A DNA stretch of 64,000 bases from Brevibacillus sp. SYP-B805. Lineage in GTDB: Bacteria; Bacillota; Bacilli; Brevibacillales; Brevibacillaceae. Shown piece by piece: positions 36,511 through 45,686 of this stretch (position 1 is the first letter of the stretch; every line of letters starts with the position of its first letter). The stretch lies in the NCBI RefSeq assembly GCF_011059135.1, contig NZ_JAALGD010000017.1:18690-82689 (forward strand), read 5' to 3'. A program made the translations under genes and the position numbers. Below the pieces are notes generated by a model that worked only from the letters and a program-made list of their open reading frames with translations, had not been told where the DNA came from and searched no databases.

Positions 36511-37926
36511 TTAATTGCCCGTCATATGCTCGCCGTACTTTTTATTGATCTCGTCAATGGCTTCCTTATAGCTTTTTTCCGTTAGAGAAAACAATAAGTT
36601 CTGAAGTTCTGCTGCTCTTATACCGGCTAAATTGTTTTGCTGCAGCATGATGTTGATGAGAGCGTTCCTTGTGTCACTCGATATGATGCCCCGGTTGCCT
36701 AGGGAATGAATGAAATTGGAAATATTATCCATTTCCTCCCCCGCTGCTATTATCCAATCCGAATAGAAATTGAATGTATCTACCAGTCGTCTGTCCAGCT
36801 TCTTCGACACAGCAATTGTTGCTTGATGCTGCCATTCCCACCATTTCTTGGCGATATCCTGTGCCTGCTGAAACTCTTTTTTCAGCTCATCCTGATTGCG
36901 GATCAACAAATAGCGGCCGCCAGCGGCCTGAGCTACTTCCTTCAACTGTCGCTGCCCCTCCCCGTCCACGCCAAAGCCGATGACATTGACGATGGGCGCT
37001 ATGTTGGATTGGGCCAACTGCTTCGCTGCCTCAACGGGGTTGCCGTCGCACGTTTCGATGCCGTCACTAACCAGATAGATCATATTGTTGTTTTTGTCCC
37101 CGGGTAGCCCGGTAAAATCCTTCAGCGCTTCCTGCAGCGAATAGGCGATCGGGGTATATCCCGTCGGCTGGAATCGGGACAGCGCATTTTGCAGCTTCTG
37201 GGCATCATAGGGCTGCATGCCGTATACCAATTCGCTGCTCCCGCAGGAGAGCGCCTTGTCGGACTCTTTCCCGCTCCCTTTGTGGCCGTAAACCCGCAGG
37301 GCGACATGCGCTTCTTTGGGCAAGGATGCGGCAAACTCCCTGATCGCCTCTTTCGCGGCCTCCATCCTCGTCTTGCCATCCATTTTCTCCGCCATGCTCC
37401 CGCTCGCATCCAGAATGATCTCCACATTGTACCGCTCTTTAAACTGATAACGGGGATCTTCGATGTTCGGATCGCCAAAAGAAGCCATCTTGATCTCGTC
37501 CATCAATTGCTGGGGATCCGGATAATCCTCGGCAAACAACCCCAACAAGGCAAGGTAATACAAGTCAAGGATTTCCTGATCCGGCTGTTCGATCTTGGGG
37601 AACTGCTCCAAAATGGGCAGCATTTCCTTCTCATGATCGTAATATTTTAGATTCGCAAAACGTCCGGGCGGTAATGCGGCAAACTCTTCCGCCGTTTCCG
37701 GCCTCTTTGTGACCCCTGGGGGAATCCACGCCTTCAGCGCCTTGATCTTTTCCTCCCTGGACGGTTCCTGTGCTGCCGGAGCCTGGGTGGGTGCTGCAGG
37801 TGTTTGAACGGCTTCGGCCGGCTTTTCTCCTGCCTGCTCCCTGGAGGGTTCTTTCTCCTCGTTGGAGCAAGCATTTAGCACAATCAGCAGGAGAAAAGCC
37901 AGCAAAAGCGTCTGGATAATCTTCAT
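36511..37926 (-). CDS. VWA-domain lipoprotein, tandem copy 3 (VWA3)
   Basis: A 471-residue lipoprotein: signal MKIIQTLLLAFLLLIVLNAC with Cys20 as the lipid anchor, a Pro/Ala/Gln linker (~36-56), a helical region, then a VWA domain (~165-345) with an intact MIDAS: DASGS at 173, Thr in PTGYTPIAYS, and Asp in LVSDGIETCDGNP. The tail ends EKSYKEAIDEINKKYGEHMT. It is almost identical to copies 1 and 2 through the VWA domain, but residues ~375-440 (KKLDRRLVDTFNFYSDWI...) are very different, as if swapped. Confidence 0.85.
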   Translation of the reverse strand: MKIIQTLLLAFLLLIVLNACSNEEKEPSREQAGEKPAEAVQTPAAPTQAPAAQEPSREEKIKALKAWIPPGVTKRPETAEEFAALPPGRFANLKYYDHEKEMLPILEQFPKIEQPDQEILDLYYLALLGLFAEDYPDPQQLMDEIKMASFGDPNIEDPRYQFKERYNVEIILDASGSMAEKMDGKTRMEAAKEAIREFAASLPKEAHVALRVYGHKGSGKESDKALSCGSSELVYGMQPYDAQKLQNALSRFQPTGYTPIAYSLQEALKDFTGLPGDKNNNMIYLVSDGIETCDGNPVEAAKQLAQSNIAPIVNVIGFGVDGEGQRQLKEVAQAAGGRYLLIRNQDELKKEFQQAQDIAKKWWEWQHQATIAVSKKLDRRLVDTFNFYSDWIIAAGEEMDNISNFIHSLGNRGIISSDTRNALINIMLQQNNLAGIRAAELQNLLFSLTEKSYKEAIDEINKKYGEHMTGN

Positions 37927-37986
37927 CGGTTCGTACCCCCGTCATGTTCGGACTGTTCTTGGCATGATACCAGATGCCATCATCGT

Positions 37987-39402
37987 TTAATTGCCCGTCA
38001 CATGCTCGCCATACTTTTGATTGATCTCGTCAATGGCTTCCTTATAGCTCTTTTCCGCCAAAGAACTCAAAAAGCTCTCTAGTTCTTCTCCTCTTTTATA
38101 GGCCAAATCGGACTGCTTCTCCATGATGTCATTAAGAGCTTTCTCTGCGTCGCTCGATAGGATGTCCCGGTTGCCCAAGGAACGAATGAAAAAGACAAGG
38201 TTATACCTTTCTTGCCTCGCTGCAGTTTTCCAATCAAAGTGGTAAGCGTGTATATTTTTCAATCGTCTGTTTCGGGTCATCGTCTCAACATATGATGCAT
38301 GCCGACGCCATTGCGACCATTTGTTGGCGATTTCTCTTGCCTGCCGAAACTCTTTTTGCAGCTCATCCTGATTGTGGATCAATAAATAGCGGCCGCCAGC
38401 AGCCTGAGCCACCTCCTTCAACTGTCGCTGCCCCTCCCCGTCCACGCCAAAGCCGATGACATTGACGATGGGCGCTATGTTGGATTGGGCCAACTGCTTC
38501 GCTGCCTCAACGGGGTTGCCGTCGCACGTTTCGATGCCGTCACTAACCAGATAGATCATATTGTTGTTTTTGTCCCCGGGTAGGCCGGTAAAATCTTTCA
38601 GCGCTTCCTGCAGCGAATAGGCGATCGGGGTATAGCCCGTCGGCTGGAACCGGGACAGCGCATTTTGCAGCTTCTGGGCATCATAGGGCTGCATGCCGTA
38701 TACCAATTCGCTGCTCCCGCAGGAAAGGGCCTTGTCGGACTCCTTGCCGCTGCCTTTGTGGCCGTATACCCGCAGGGCGACATGCGCTTCTTTTGGCAAG
38801 GATGCGGCAAACTCCCTGATCGCTTCTTTCGCAGCCTCCATCCTTGTCTTGCCATCCATTTGTTCCGCCATGCTCCCGCTCGCGTCCAGAATGATCTCCA
38901 CATTGTACTGTTCTTTAAACTGATAACGGGGATCTTCGATGTCCGGGTCGCCAAAAGAAGCCAGCTTGATCTCGTCAATCAACTGCTGGGGATCCGGATA
39001 ATCCTCGGCAAACAACCCCAATAAGGCAAGGTAATACAAGTCGATGATTTCCTGATCCGGCTGTTCCACTTTGGGGAACTGCTGCAAAATGGGCGAAAAT
39101 TCCTCTACGTGGTGGATATAGCGAAGATTCGCAAAACGTCCGGGCGGAAACGCGGCAAACTCTTCCGCCGTTTCCGGCTTCTTTGTGACCCCCGGGGGAA
39201 TCCACGCCTTCAGCGCCTTGATCTTCTCCTCCCTGGACGGTTCCTGCGCTGCCGGGGTCTGGGTGGGTGCTGCAGGTGTTTGAACGGTTTCGACCGGTTT
39301 TTCTCCTGCCTGCTCCCTGGAGGGTTCTTTTTCCTCGTTGGAGCAAGCATTTAGCACAATCAGCAGGAGAAAAGCCAGCAAAAGCGTCTGGATAATCTTC
39401 AT
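37987..39402 (-). CDS. VWA-domain lipoprotein, tandem copy 2 (VWA2)
   Basis: A 471-residue near-duplicate of VWA1 and VWA3 with the same lipobox (LNAC), linker and MIDAS residues (DASGS, Thr, SDG). It starts 60 bp after the VWA1 stop, and the intergenic sequence (CGTACCCCCGTCATGTTCGG) is repeated too. The post-VWA segment (RNRRLKNIHAYHFDWKTAAR) is like VWA1, not VWA3. Family proteins such as B. subtilis YwmC/YwmD have the same exported-VWA design, with no settled role. Confidence 0.85.
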   Translation of the reverse strand: MKIIQTLLLAFLLLIVLNACSNEEKEPSREQAGEKPVETVQTPAAPTQTPAAQEPSREEKIKALKAWIPPGVTKKPETAEEFAAFPPGRFANLRYIHHVEEFSPILQQFPKVEQPDQEIIDLYYLALLGLFAEDYPDPQQLIDEIKLASFGDPDIEDPRYQFKEQYNVEIILDASGSMAEQMDGKTRMEAAKEAIREFAASLPKEAHVALRVYGHKGSGKESDKALSCGSSELVYGMQPYDAQKLQNALSRFQPTGYTPIAYSLQEALKDFTGLPGDKNNNMIYLVSDGIETCDGNPVEAAKQLAQSNIAPIVNVIGFGVDGEGQRQLKEVAQAAGGRYLLIHNQDELQKEFRQAREIANKWSQWRRHASYVETMTRNRRLKNIHAYHFDWKTAARQERYNLVFFIRSLGNRDILSSDAEKALNDIMEKQSDLAYKRGEELESFLSSLAEKSYKEAIDEINQKYGEHVTGN

Positions 39403-39461
39403 CGGTTCGTACCCCCGTCATGTTCGGATTGTATTTGGCATGTTCCCCGGTCCATCATCGT

Positions 39462-40880
39462 TTAATTGCCCGTCACATGCTCGCCATACTTTTTATTGAT
39501 CTCGTCAATGGCTTCCTTATAGCTCTTTTCCGTTAGAGATCTCAAAAAGCTCTCTAGTTCGTCTCCTCTTTTATAGGCCACATCGAATTGTTTCTCTCTA
39601 ATGTCATTGAGGGCTTTCTCTGCGTCTTTCGACAGGATGTCCCGGTTGCCCAAGGCACGAATGACAAAGAAAAGGTTATACTTTTCTTCCCGCGCTGCCG
39701 TTACCCAATCATAATGGTAAGCGTGTATATCCATCATTCGTTTGTTTCGGTTCAGCGTCTCAACAAATGATGCATGCCGACGCCACTGCGACCATTTGTA
39801 GGCGATCTCCCTTGCCTGCTGAAACTCTTTCTTCAGCTCATTCTGGTTGCGGATCAACAGATAGCGGCCCCCGGCGGCCTGAGCCACTTCCTTCAGCTGT
39901 CGCTGCCCCTCCCCGTCCACGCCAAAGCCGATGACATTAACGATGGGCGCTATGTTGGATTTGGCCAACTGCTTCCCCGCCTCAACGGGGTTGCCGTCGC
40001 AGGTTTCGATGCCGTCACTGACCAGATAGATCATATTGTTGTTTTTGTCCCCGGAAAGGCCGGTAAAATCTTTCAGCGCTTCCTGCAGCGAATAAGCGAT
40101 CGGGGTATATCCCGTCGGCTGGAACCGGTCCAGCGCGTTTTGCAGCTTTTGGGCATCATAGGGCTGCATGCCGTATACCAATTCGCTGCTCCCGCAGGAG
40201 AGCGCCTTGTCGGACTCCTTGCCGCTGCCTTTGTGGCCGTAAACCCGCAGGGCGACATGTGCTTCTTTGGGCAAGGATGCGGCAAACTCCCTGATCGCTT
40301 CTTTCGCGGCCTCCATCCTTGTCTTGCCATCCATTTTTTCCGCCATGCTCCCGCTCGCGTCCAGAATGATCTCCACATTGTACCGCTCTTTAAACTGAAA
40401 ACGGGGGTCTTCGATGTTCGGGTCGCCAAAAGAAGCCATCTTGATCTCGTCCATCAATTGCTGGGGATCCGGATAATCCTCGGCAAACAACCCCAACAAG
40501 GCAAGGTAATACAAGTCAAGGATTTCCTGATCCGGCTGTTCCACTTTGGGGAACTGCTGCAAAATGGGGAGAATCTCCTCTTCGTGATCAACATATCGAA
40601 GATTCGCAAAACGTCCGGGCGGAAACGCGGCAAACTCTTCCGCCGTTTCCGGCCTCTTTGCGACCCCCGGGGGAATCAACGCCTTTAACGCCTTGATCTT
40701 CTCTTCCCTGGACGGTTCCTGCGCTGCCGGGGCCTGGGTGGGTGCTGCAGGTGTTTGAACAGCTTCGGCTGGCTTTTCCCTTGCCTGCTCCTTGGATGGT
40801 TCTTCCTCGTTGGAACAAGCATTTAACAGTATCAGTATCATCAGGAGAAAAGCCAGCAAAAGCGTCTGGATAATCTTCAT
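39462..40880 (-). CDS. VWA-domain lipoprotein, tandem copy 1 (VWA1)
   Basis: A 472-residue first copy of the array, 92 bp downstream of the Flp pilin gene. Signal and lipobox MILILLNACSNEE; linker; VWA domain with DASGS, PTGYTPIAYS and LVSDGIETCDGNP; tail RNKRMMDIHAYHYDWVTAAR. The tail agrees with VWA2 and differs from VWA3. Being lipid-anchored outside the membrane, it could present a metal-dependent adhesive face near the pilus base. Confidence 0.86.
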   Translation of the reverse strand: MKIIQTLLLAFLLMILILLNACSNEEEPSKEQAREKPAEAVQTPAAPTQAPAAQEPSREEKIKALKALIPPGVAKRPETAEEFAAFPPGRFANLRYVDHEEEILPILQQFPKVEQPDQEILDLYYLALLGLFAEDYPDPQQLMDEIKMASFGDPNIEDPRFQFKERYNVEIILDASGSMAEKMDGKTRMEAAKEAIREFAASLPKEAHVALRVYGHKGSGKESDKALSCGSSELVYGMQPYDAQKLQNALDRFQPTGYTPIAYSLQEALKDFTGLSGDKNNNMIYLVSDGIETCDGNPVEAGKQLAKSNIAPIVNVIGFGVDGEGQRQLKEVAQAAGGRYLLIRNQNELKKEFQQAREIAYKWSQWRRHASFVETLNRNKRMMDIHAYHYDWVTAAREEKYNLFFVIRALGNRDILSKDAEKALNDIREKQFDVAYKRGDELESFLRSLTEKSYKEAIDEINKKYGEHVTGN

Positions 40881-40972
40881 CGGTTCGTACCCCCGTCATG
40901 TTCGGACTGTAATTCGGCAGGTAGTGGTGAAAACGAATCTTCACCACTACCTCCTCCATAGCTAACGTTTCC

Positions 40973-41194
40973 TCAACTGCCAGAAAGGGCATTACCGATT
41001 TTTTCAATGATCTTCTTTAACGTGTTCGCTACAGCGTTCCCAACGAGTTCATCTTTACTTAATAAGGTTGAAACCGCGCCTAATATCGCCATCACAACAC
41101 CAGCCAGCGCGATCCACTCGATCGCCTGCGCCCCTTTCTCATTGTGCAAGGGACTGGTCACCTTCACATACATCTTCTGCATCCAGCTTGTCAT
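40973..41194 (-). CDS. Flp-type major pilin
   Basis: A 73-residue prepilin. The leader MTSWMQKMYVKVTSPLHNEKG ends at Gly, and the mature protein would start AQAIEWIALAGVVMAILGAV, with Glu at +5 and a single hydrophobic helix; this is the class IVb/Flp signature. The start ATG 41194 follows GAGGGGAGTG. It lies directly after tadC and just before the VWA array. The prepilin peptidase at 46632 would process it. Confidence 0.88.
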   Translation of the reverse strand: MTSWMQKMYVKVTSPLHNEKGAQAIEWIALAGVVMAILGAVSTLLSKDELVGNAVANTLKKIIEKIGNALSGS

Positions 41195-41300
41195 TTTTTC
41201 TTCACTCCCCTCATGTAAAATGTTGATTCTTACGCACAAACAACGTTCCCGCTCCCTCCTCAATCTGACGGGCATCACCTCCCCAAAAGGCAAGCTCTGC

Positions 41301-42236
41301 TTACTTCCACATATCCGTGAAGATTTTCGTGTCTTTCATCATGTTCAGCACCATCAGCCCGCCAATCATCAACACAGCCGTCGGCGCTACGACAAACGTC
41401 GTGATCAAGGTTACTTTCGGCGATGCTTTCGCTGCCTTTTCCTTCACCAGTTCTTTCCGCATTCTTCTCATATTCTCCGCCTGCAGCTTGAACGTGACGG
41501 CAATCGGCACCCCCAGCCGCATTCCCTGAATCAAGGCCTTGATCAGCAGTTGAAATTCAGGATTGTCGTTGCGCTTCAGCAGCTCTTCATACGCCTTTTC
41601 CCGCGGAACGCCGAGATCGATCTCCTGGATGAACCGGGAAAACTCTTCGCGCAGCGGTCCGTCAAAATACCGGACCACCTCCCGCAGAGACTGATCGAGG
41701 CTGCCCCCCGCCTGCAGGGTGACGCTCACCGTGTCCAGAAATTCCGGCAGATCGTAGCGAATCTGCTGCTGCCGTTCCCGCGCCTTTTTCTTCAACAGCA
41801 GGATCGGGAGAAAGTAGCCCACCATCGGCCACGCCACCAACCCAAACTGCGAGAAGGGAAACCCCAGCACGAACAAGAAGGCGCCGACGAAAAAACCGAG
41901 CAGGGCCAACACGATTTTTACCCCCTGAAAACGGGCGACGGTCAGATCGAGCGGGCGGCCGGCCTTCAGCAGCCAGTCTTCCACTTCGTGCGATTCGCTG
42001 AAGAAGTTGATGCGCTGGCCTACTGCCGCATAGTCGTCCCCGTATTTCAGAATCCGCTTGACCAGGCGCTCCGTAGGGGTTTCCGGCTTTCGCACATGGT
42101 AGGTGCGGTATCCGGTCACGTCATGCAGATGGGCGATCAGCTTCTGTTTCTCAACCGTATAGCGATACCATTCCTTTAAAAAAATGGAAAATAACAGCAG
42201 AAACAGGAACAGGCACGTGATGATCAAGGCATCCAT
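41301..42236 (-). CDS. tadC: Tad pilus inner-membrane platform protein TadC
   Basis: A 311-residue type II/IV secretion F-domain protein. Core motifs are YDLPEFLDTVSVTLQAGGSL, LREEFSRFIQEIDLGVPREK and ALIQGMRLGVPIAVTFKLQA, flanked by N-terminal and C-terminal membrane helices. It pairs with TadB to form the platform turned by the CpaF motor. It lies 4 bp after tadB. Confidence 0.9.
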   Translation of the reverse strand: MDALIITCLFLFLLLFSIFLKEWYRYTVEKQKLIAHLHDVTGYRTYHVRKPETPTERLVKRILKYGDDYAAVGQRINFFSESHEVEDWLLKAGRPLDLTVARFQGVKIVLALLGFFVGAFLFVLGFPFSQFGLVAWPMVGYFLPILLLKKKARERQQQIRYDLPEFLDTVSVTLQAGGSLDQSLREVVRYFDGPLREEFSRFIQEIDLGVPREKAYEELLKRNDNPEFQLLIKALIQGMRLGVPIAVTFKLQAENMRRMRKELVKEKAAKASPKVTLITTFVVAPTAVLMIGGLMVLNMMKDTKIFTDMWK

Positions 42237-42240
42237 GGTT

Positions 42241-43167
42241 TCACACCTTTATATTGGTCACTTTCTTTACCAGCACGTACGACAGAAGCGTCCCCGCCGC
42301 AAACAACCCCAACAGGATGAATCCCACCGGCGTAAACAGCGGATCGATAAACCCCTTGTTCATCATGTTCATCATCAGCACCAGGGCGATCGGCATGATC
42401 GGGACGAGGATGGCCACATAGCGCTGTTCGGCCGTCATCGTCTTGATTTCCTGCATAACAAGCCGACGTTCCTCCAGCGTCTCCGCCATCTCCTGCAGCA
42501 CTTCGCTCAAATTCCCGCCGGCGCGCCGCTGAATCAGCAGCGTAGCCGCGAATATGCGGAAATCCCGGGACGGAATGCGCCTCTCCATATCGGCCAGCGC
42601 CCGGTCGAAGCTGACGCCCAGCTGCAGCTCGCGGGCCATGCGGCTGAACTCCTCTTTGGCCGGATCGTCCATCTCTCTGGCGACCAGTTCGATGCCCTGT
42701 GTCAGCGTCAGCCCGGCCCGCAGGGAGTTGGCCAGCATCCGGCACACCTCGGACAGCTGATCATTCAGCCTCTCCTGGTATTTGTTGCGCCTGACAAAGA
42801 ACAGGATCTTCTGGATGACGTAGATCGTCAGAAGCCCGCCGGAAAGATTGTAGGGAAAAGCCAGGCCAACGACATTGTTCAAAAAGAAGGCGATGCCCAT
42901 CGCTCCCACAATCATCGCGCCGTAAAATTCAGAGGGCGCCAGCGGAATGTTCACCTTTTTCAGCGCGCGCTGCAGTTCCTTCGCATGCGGCGTCCGGTCA
43001 AACCGATCCCCCCACACGATGATGAAGCTTTTCCGCGTGGATTTGACGTCGTACCACTCTTCCGCTTTCTTTTTCCACTCGTTCTTTTTCGCCCGATACC
43101 CCAGATATTCATAAACGCCCCAGATGAAAAACAGCACCGCCAGGCTAAACAGTATGGAGATGCTCAT
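42241..43167 (-). CDS. tadB: Tad pilus inner-membrane platform protein TadB
   Basis: A 308-residue F-domain protein with EVCRMLANSLRAGLTLTQGI, ASFDRALADMERRI-like VSFDRALADMERRIPSRD and LIQRRAGGNLSEVLQEMAET, and paired helices at both ends. The start ATG 43167 overlaps the end of cpaF by 23 bp and has GAGGTGAAGAG upstream. It is the usual neighbour of CpaF and TadC. Confidence 0.9.
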   Translation of the reverse strand: MSISILFSLAVLFFIWGVYEYLGYRAKKNEWKKKAEEWYDVKSTRKSFIIVWGDRFDRTPHAKELQRALKKVNIPLAPSEFYGAMIVGAMGIAFFLNNVVGLAFPYNLSGGLLTIYVIQKILFFVRRNKYQERLNDQLSEVCRMLANSLRAGLTLTQGIELVAREMDDPAKEEFSRMARELQLGVSFDRALADMERRIPSRDFRIFAATLLIQRRAGGNLSEVLQEMAETLEERRLVMQEIKTMTAEQRYVAILVPIMPIALVLMMNMMNKGFIDPLFTPVGFILLGLFAAGTLLSYVLVKKVTNIKV

Positions 43168-44521
43168 GTCTCTTCACCTCATCCACCTGAAACATCGATT
43201 CGTCGATATCGATTCCGAACACCCGCAAGCGCTCCAGGCATTGCGGGACAACGCCGGTCGACGTAAAGTACCCCAGCACTTCTCCCCGCTTGCCGATGCC
43301 GGTGCGCTGGAAGCGGAAGATCTCGTTGACCTCCACCTGTTTGTGCTTGGTCGTCACCACTTCGGAGATGGAGACCATTTTGCGCGTCCCGTCGGAAAGG
43401 CGCATCACCTGCACGATGACATCAAGGGCGCTGACGATATATTCGCGGATGACCGAAGACGGCAGGTCCATCCCGGCCATCACGACCATCCCCTCCAACC
43501 GGTTGAACGCATCCTGGGGGGAGTTGGCGTGAACGGTGGTTATGGAACCCTCATGCCCTGTGTTCATCGCCTGCAGCATATCGAACGCTTCGGCGCCCCG
43601 CACCTCCCCGACGATGATGCGGTCGGGCCGCATCCGGAGGGAGTTTTTCACCAGCTGGCGGATGGTGATCTCCCCTTTGCCTTCCATGTTGGGCGGGCGT
43701 GCTTCCAAGCCGACACAGTTGGGGCGGTCCAGCTTCAGCTCCGCCGAGTCTTCGATCGTGATCACCCGCTCGTAATGCGGAATGGCCCGGGCTACGGCAT
43801 TGAGCAGCGTCGTCTTCCCGCTGCCGGTGCCGCCCGAAATGAGCACGTTCAGCTTCGCTTCGACGACCGCCTGCAGGAAGCGGGACATTGGCTCGTTGAA
43901 CGATCCGAACCGCATCAGGTCTTCCATGGTGTAGGGATCTTTGCGGAATTTGCGGATGGAGACCAGCGTCCCGTTCAAGCTGATCGGCGGAATGACCGCG
44001 TTGACGCGGCTGCCGTCTTTCAAGCGGGCATCGACCATCGGGGAGCTTTCGTCGATCCGCCGGCCCAACGGCGCGACGATCCTGTCCACGATATGGCGCA
44101 GATGCTCTTCATCGCGAAACTTCAAGTCCGTCAGTTCCAGACGGCCGTTTTTCTCGATGTACACTTCCTTGTGCCCGTTGATGGAAATCTCCGTAATCTC
44201 CGGATCGTTCAGCAGCGGCTCCAGGGGCCCCAGCCCCACGGACTCATTGATCAGGCGGGTGAGGAGCATCTCCTTTTCGTTTCGCGGGATGACGACCTTC
44301 TCTTCCGACATATATTGGGACACCAGCCGTTCGATCGCCTGGCGCATTTCTCCGGCGGACAGACTGGTCAGCCGCTCCAGATTGGTCTCCCGGAGCAGTC
44401 TGGCCTTGTAATGCTCCGCCAGTTCGTCAATATACGGATTGAGATAGGAGGGGGCTGCCAGCGCGCGGGGACCGGGCTCCGGGTTGGCGTTGCCTGCTTG
44501 CTTGTGCCGAAATAAGGCCAT
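43145..44521 (-). CDS. cpaF: Tad pilus assembly ATPase CpaF/TadA
   Basis: A 458-residue secretion ATPase. An N-terminal domain ([40 protein letters not shown]) precedes Walker [20 protein letters not shown], the Asp box [11 protein letters not shown] and Walker [21 protein letters not shown]. It is the only motor ATPase in the island, so, as in other Tad systems, it may drive both extension and retraction. It lies 12 bp after tadZ. Confidence 0.94.
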   Translation of the reverse strand: MALFRHKQAGNANPEPGPRALAAPSYLNPYIDELAEHYKARLLRETNLERLTSLSAGEMRQAIERLVSQYMSEEKVVIPRNEKEMLLTRLINESVGLGPLEPLLNDPEITEISINGHKEVYIEKNGRLELTDLKFRDEEHLRHIVDRIVAPLGRRIDESSPMVDARLKDGSRVNAVIPPISLNGTLVSIRKFRKDPYTMEDLMRFGSFNEPMSRFLQAVVEAKLNVLISGGTGSGKTTLLNAVARAIPHYERVITIEDSAELKLDRPNCVGLEARPPNMEGKGEITIRQLVKNSLRMRPDRIIVGEVRGAEAFDMLQAMNTGHEGSITTVHANSPQDAFNRLEGMVVMAGMDLPSSVIREYIVSALDVIVQVMRLSDGTRKMVSISEVVTTKHKQVEVNEIFRFQRTGIGKRGEVLGYFTSTGVVPQCLERLRVFGIDIDESMFQVDEVKRHEHLHTV

Positions 44522-44533
44522 CGTTCTTTCCTC

Positions 44534-45685
44534 CTAGGTCAATTTTGCGAGCACCCATTTGCGGATATCCTTCGCGGCGGGGGCCAGTTTCTTTTCGTTT
44601 GCTTCCTTTTGCAGCGGCATCCCTTGATTGACGGCAGCCTGGACGCCCCGGCGGTCCCGGCAGATCTCGGCCGCGATGGGCACCGCGATCAATCCCTTGA
44701 TGTCGGCAGCCGACAATTCGCTCTCCCGGTCCACCTGATTGATCACCACCTCCAGCCGCCCGGTCGTGTCGATGCGCAGCCGCCGGAACAAATTTTCCAC
44801 CAGCCGGTAGATCTGCACCGACGGCGTATCCAGATTCATCACATAGTAAATCAGGTCCGATTCTTCCAGGGCCGTATAGGTAAGCTCGTTCATATGCGTC
44901 GGCAAATCCACGATCACAAAGTCATAGCTGCGGCGGCTGGCCCGGATCAACCGGCTGACAAACTCTTCGGAGATGGTTTCGGCCGTCTCCGCGTCGCGCG
45001 GACTGAGCAGCACTTCCAGCTTGGAATGAATCTCGCGCTGCACGACGTTGCGGATGTGGTTTTCGTTCATCTCATGCATGACGGGCAAAAGATCGGCCAG
45101 CGTCCGGTTGTGGTCGAGCGATAAAAAGGTTTCCACGCCGCCATACTGCAGATTCAGGTCAATCAGCAGCACGCGCGCGGTTGATTCCAGCTTCAAGGCT
45201 TGCGCAAAACCGGTCGCCAGCTGCGTGCGACCGCTTCCTCCCTTTCCGCTGTAAAAGGAATAGACTTTTCCCCTTCCGCGCACAAAGGCCTGACCGGAGA
45301 CGGCGGTTCCCTTTCTGCGCTGCTGCTGGTGCATCAGCTCCGCTATTTTCTCCAGACGGTCGCTGAGCAGGGCAAGCTCGTCGGGCATCAGGATGTACTC
45401 AACGGCCCCCGCCCGGACAACGTCTCTCAGCAGGACAAAATCCTGCTTCTCCGTCAAAAAGATGATGATGCCCTCTGGCAGCTCGTTTTGAATGTATTGC
45501 ACCAGTTCCACGCCGGAACCGTCTTCGGGCTGCAGGAGCAGGACGACATCCGGGGCAATCCGGTCGATCTCCTTCTTCACTTCACGCGACGTGGTGAACC
45601 GTACATGCTCGTAATGGGCGAGCGATGGCTGCAGCAGTTCCTTTACGGATTCGTAATCGGCGACAACGAGTATTTTGGTCTCCAT
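44534..45685 (-). CDS. CpaE/TadZ-like MinD-family ATPase with pseudo-receiver domain
   Basis: A 383-residue protein. Residues ~1-120 fold like a response-regulator receiver (METKILVVADYESVKELLQP), but the stretch after strand 3 reads DVVLLLQPEDG where an Asp acceptor is expected, so it is probably not phosphorylated. Next comes a deviant Walker A, YSGKGGSGRTQLATG, with the signature Lys kept and the second Lys changed to Arg, then DFVIVDLPTHMNELT. TadZ/CpaE proteins localise the pilus machine. The start ATG 45685 overlaps the cpaB stop region; a longer frame to 45892 runs inside cpaB. Confidence 0.88.
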   Translation of the reverse strand: METKILVVADYESVKELLQPSLAHYEHVRFTTSREVKKEIDRIAPDVVLLLQPEDGSGVELVQYIQNELPEGIIIFLTEKQDFVLLRDVVRAGAVEYILMPDELALLSDRLEKIAELMHQQQRRKGTAVSGQAFVRGRGKVYSFYSGKGGSGRTQLATGFAQALKLESTARVLLIDLNLQYGGVETFLSLDHNRTLADLLPVMHEMNENHIRNVVQREIHSKLEVLLSPRDAETAETISEEFVSRLIRASRRSYDFVIVDLPTHMNELTYTALEESDLIYYVMNLDTPSVQIYRLVENLFRRLRIDTTGRLEVVINQVDRESELSAADIKGLIAVPIAAEICRDRRGVQAAVNQGMPLQKEANEKKLAPAAKDIRKWVLAKLT

Positions 45686-45686
45686 G

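Larger units (their letters stand above)
36490..40905. repeat. Triple tandem duplication, unit ~1.48 kb
   Basis: Three units, each one VWA lipoprotein gene plus its leader, start at 40880, 39402 and 37926 (steps of 1478 and 1476 bp). DNA identity is very high over the signal peptide and VWA domain, and the leaders share GGTTCGTACCCCCGTCATGTTCGG. Divergence is focused in a ~200-bp block after the VWA domain. High identity points to recent duplication or gene conversion. Confidence 0.85.
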
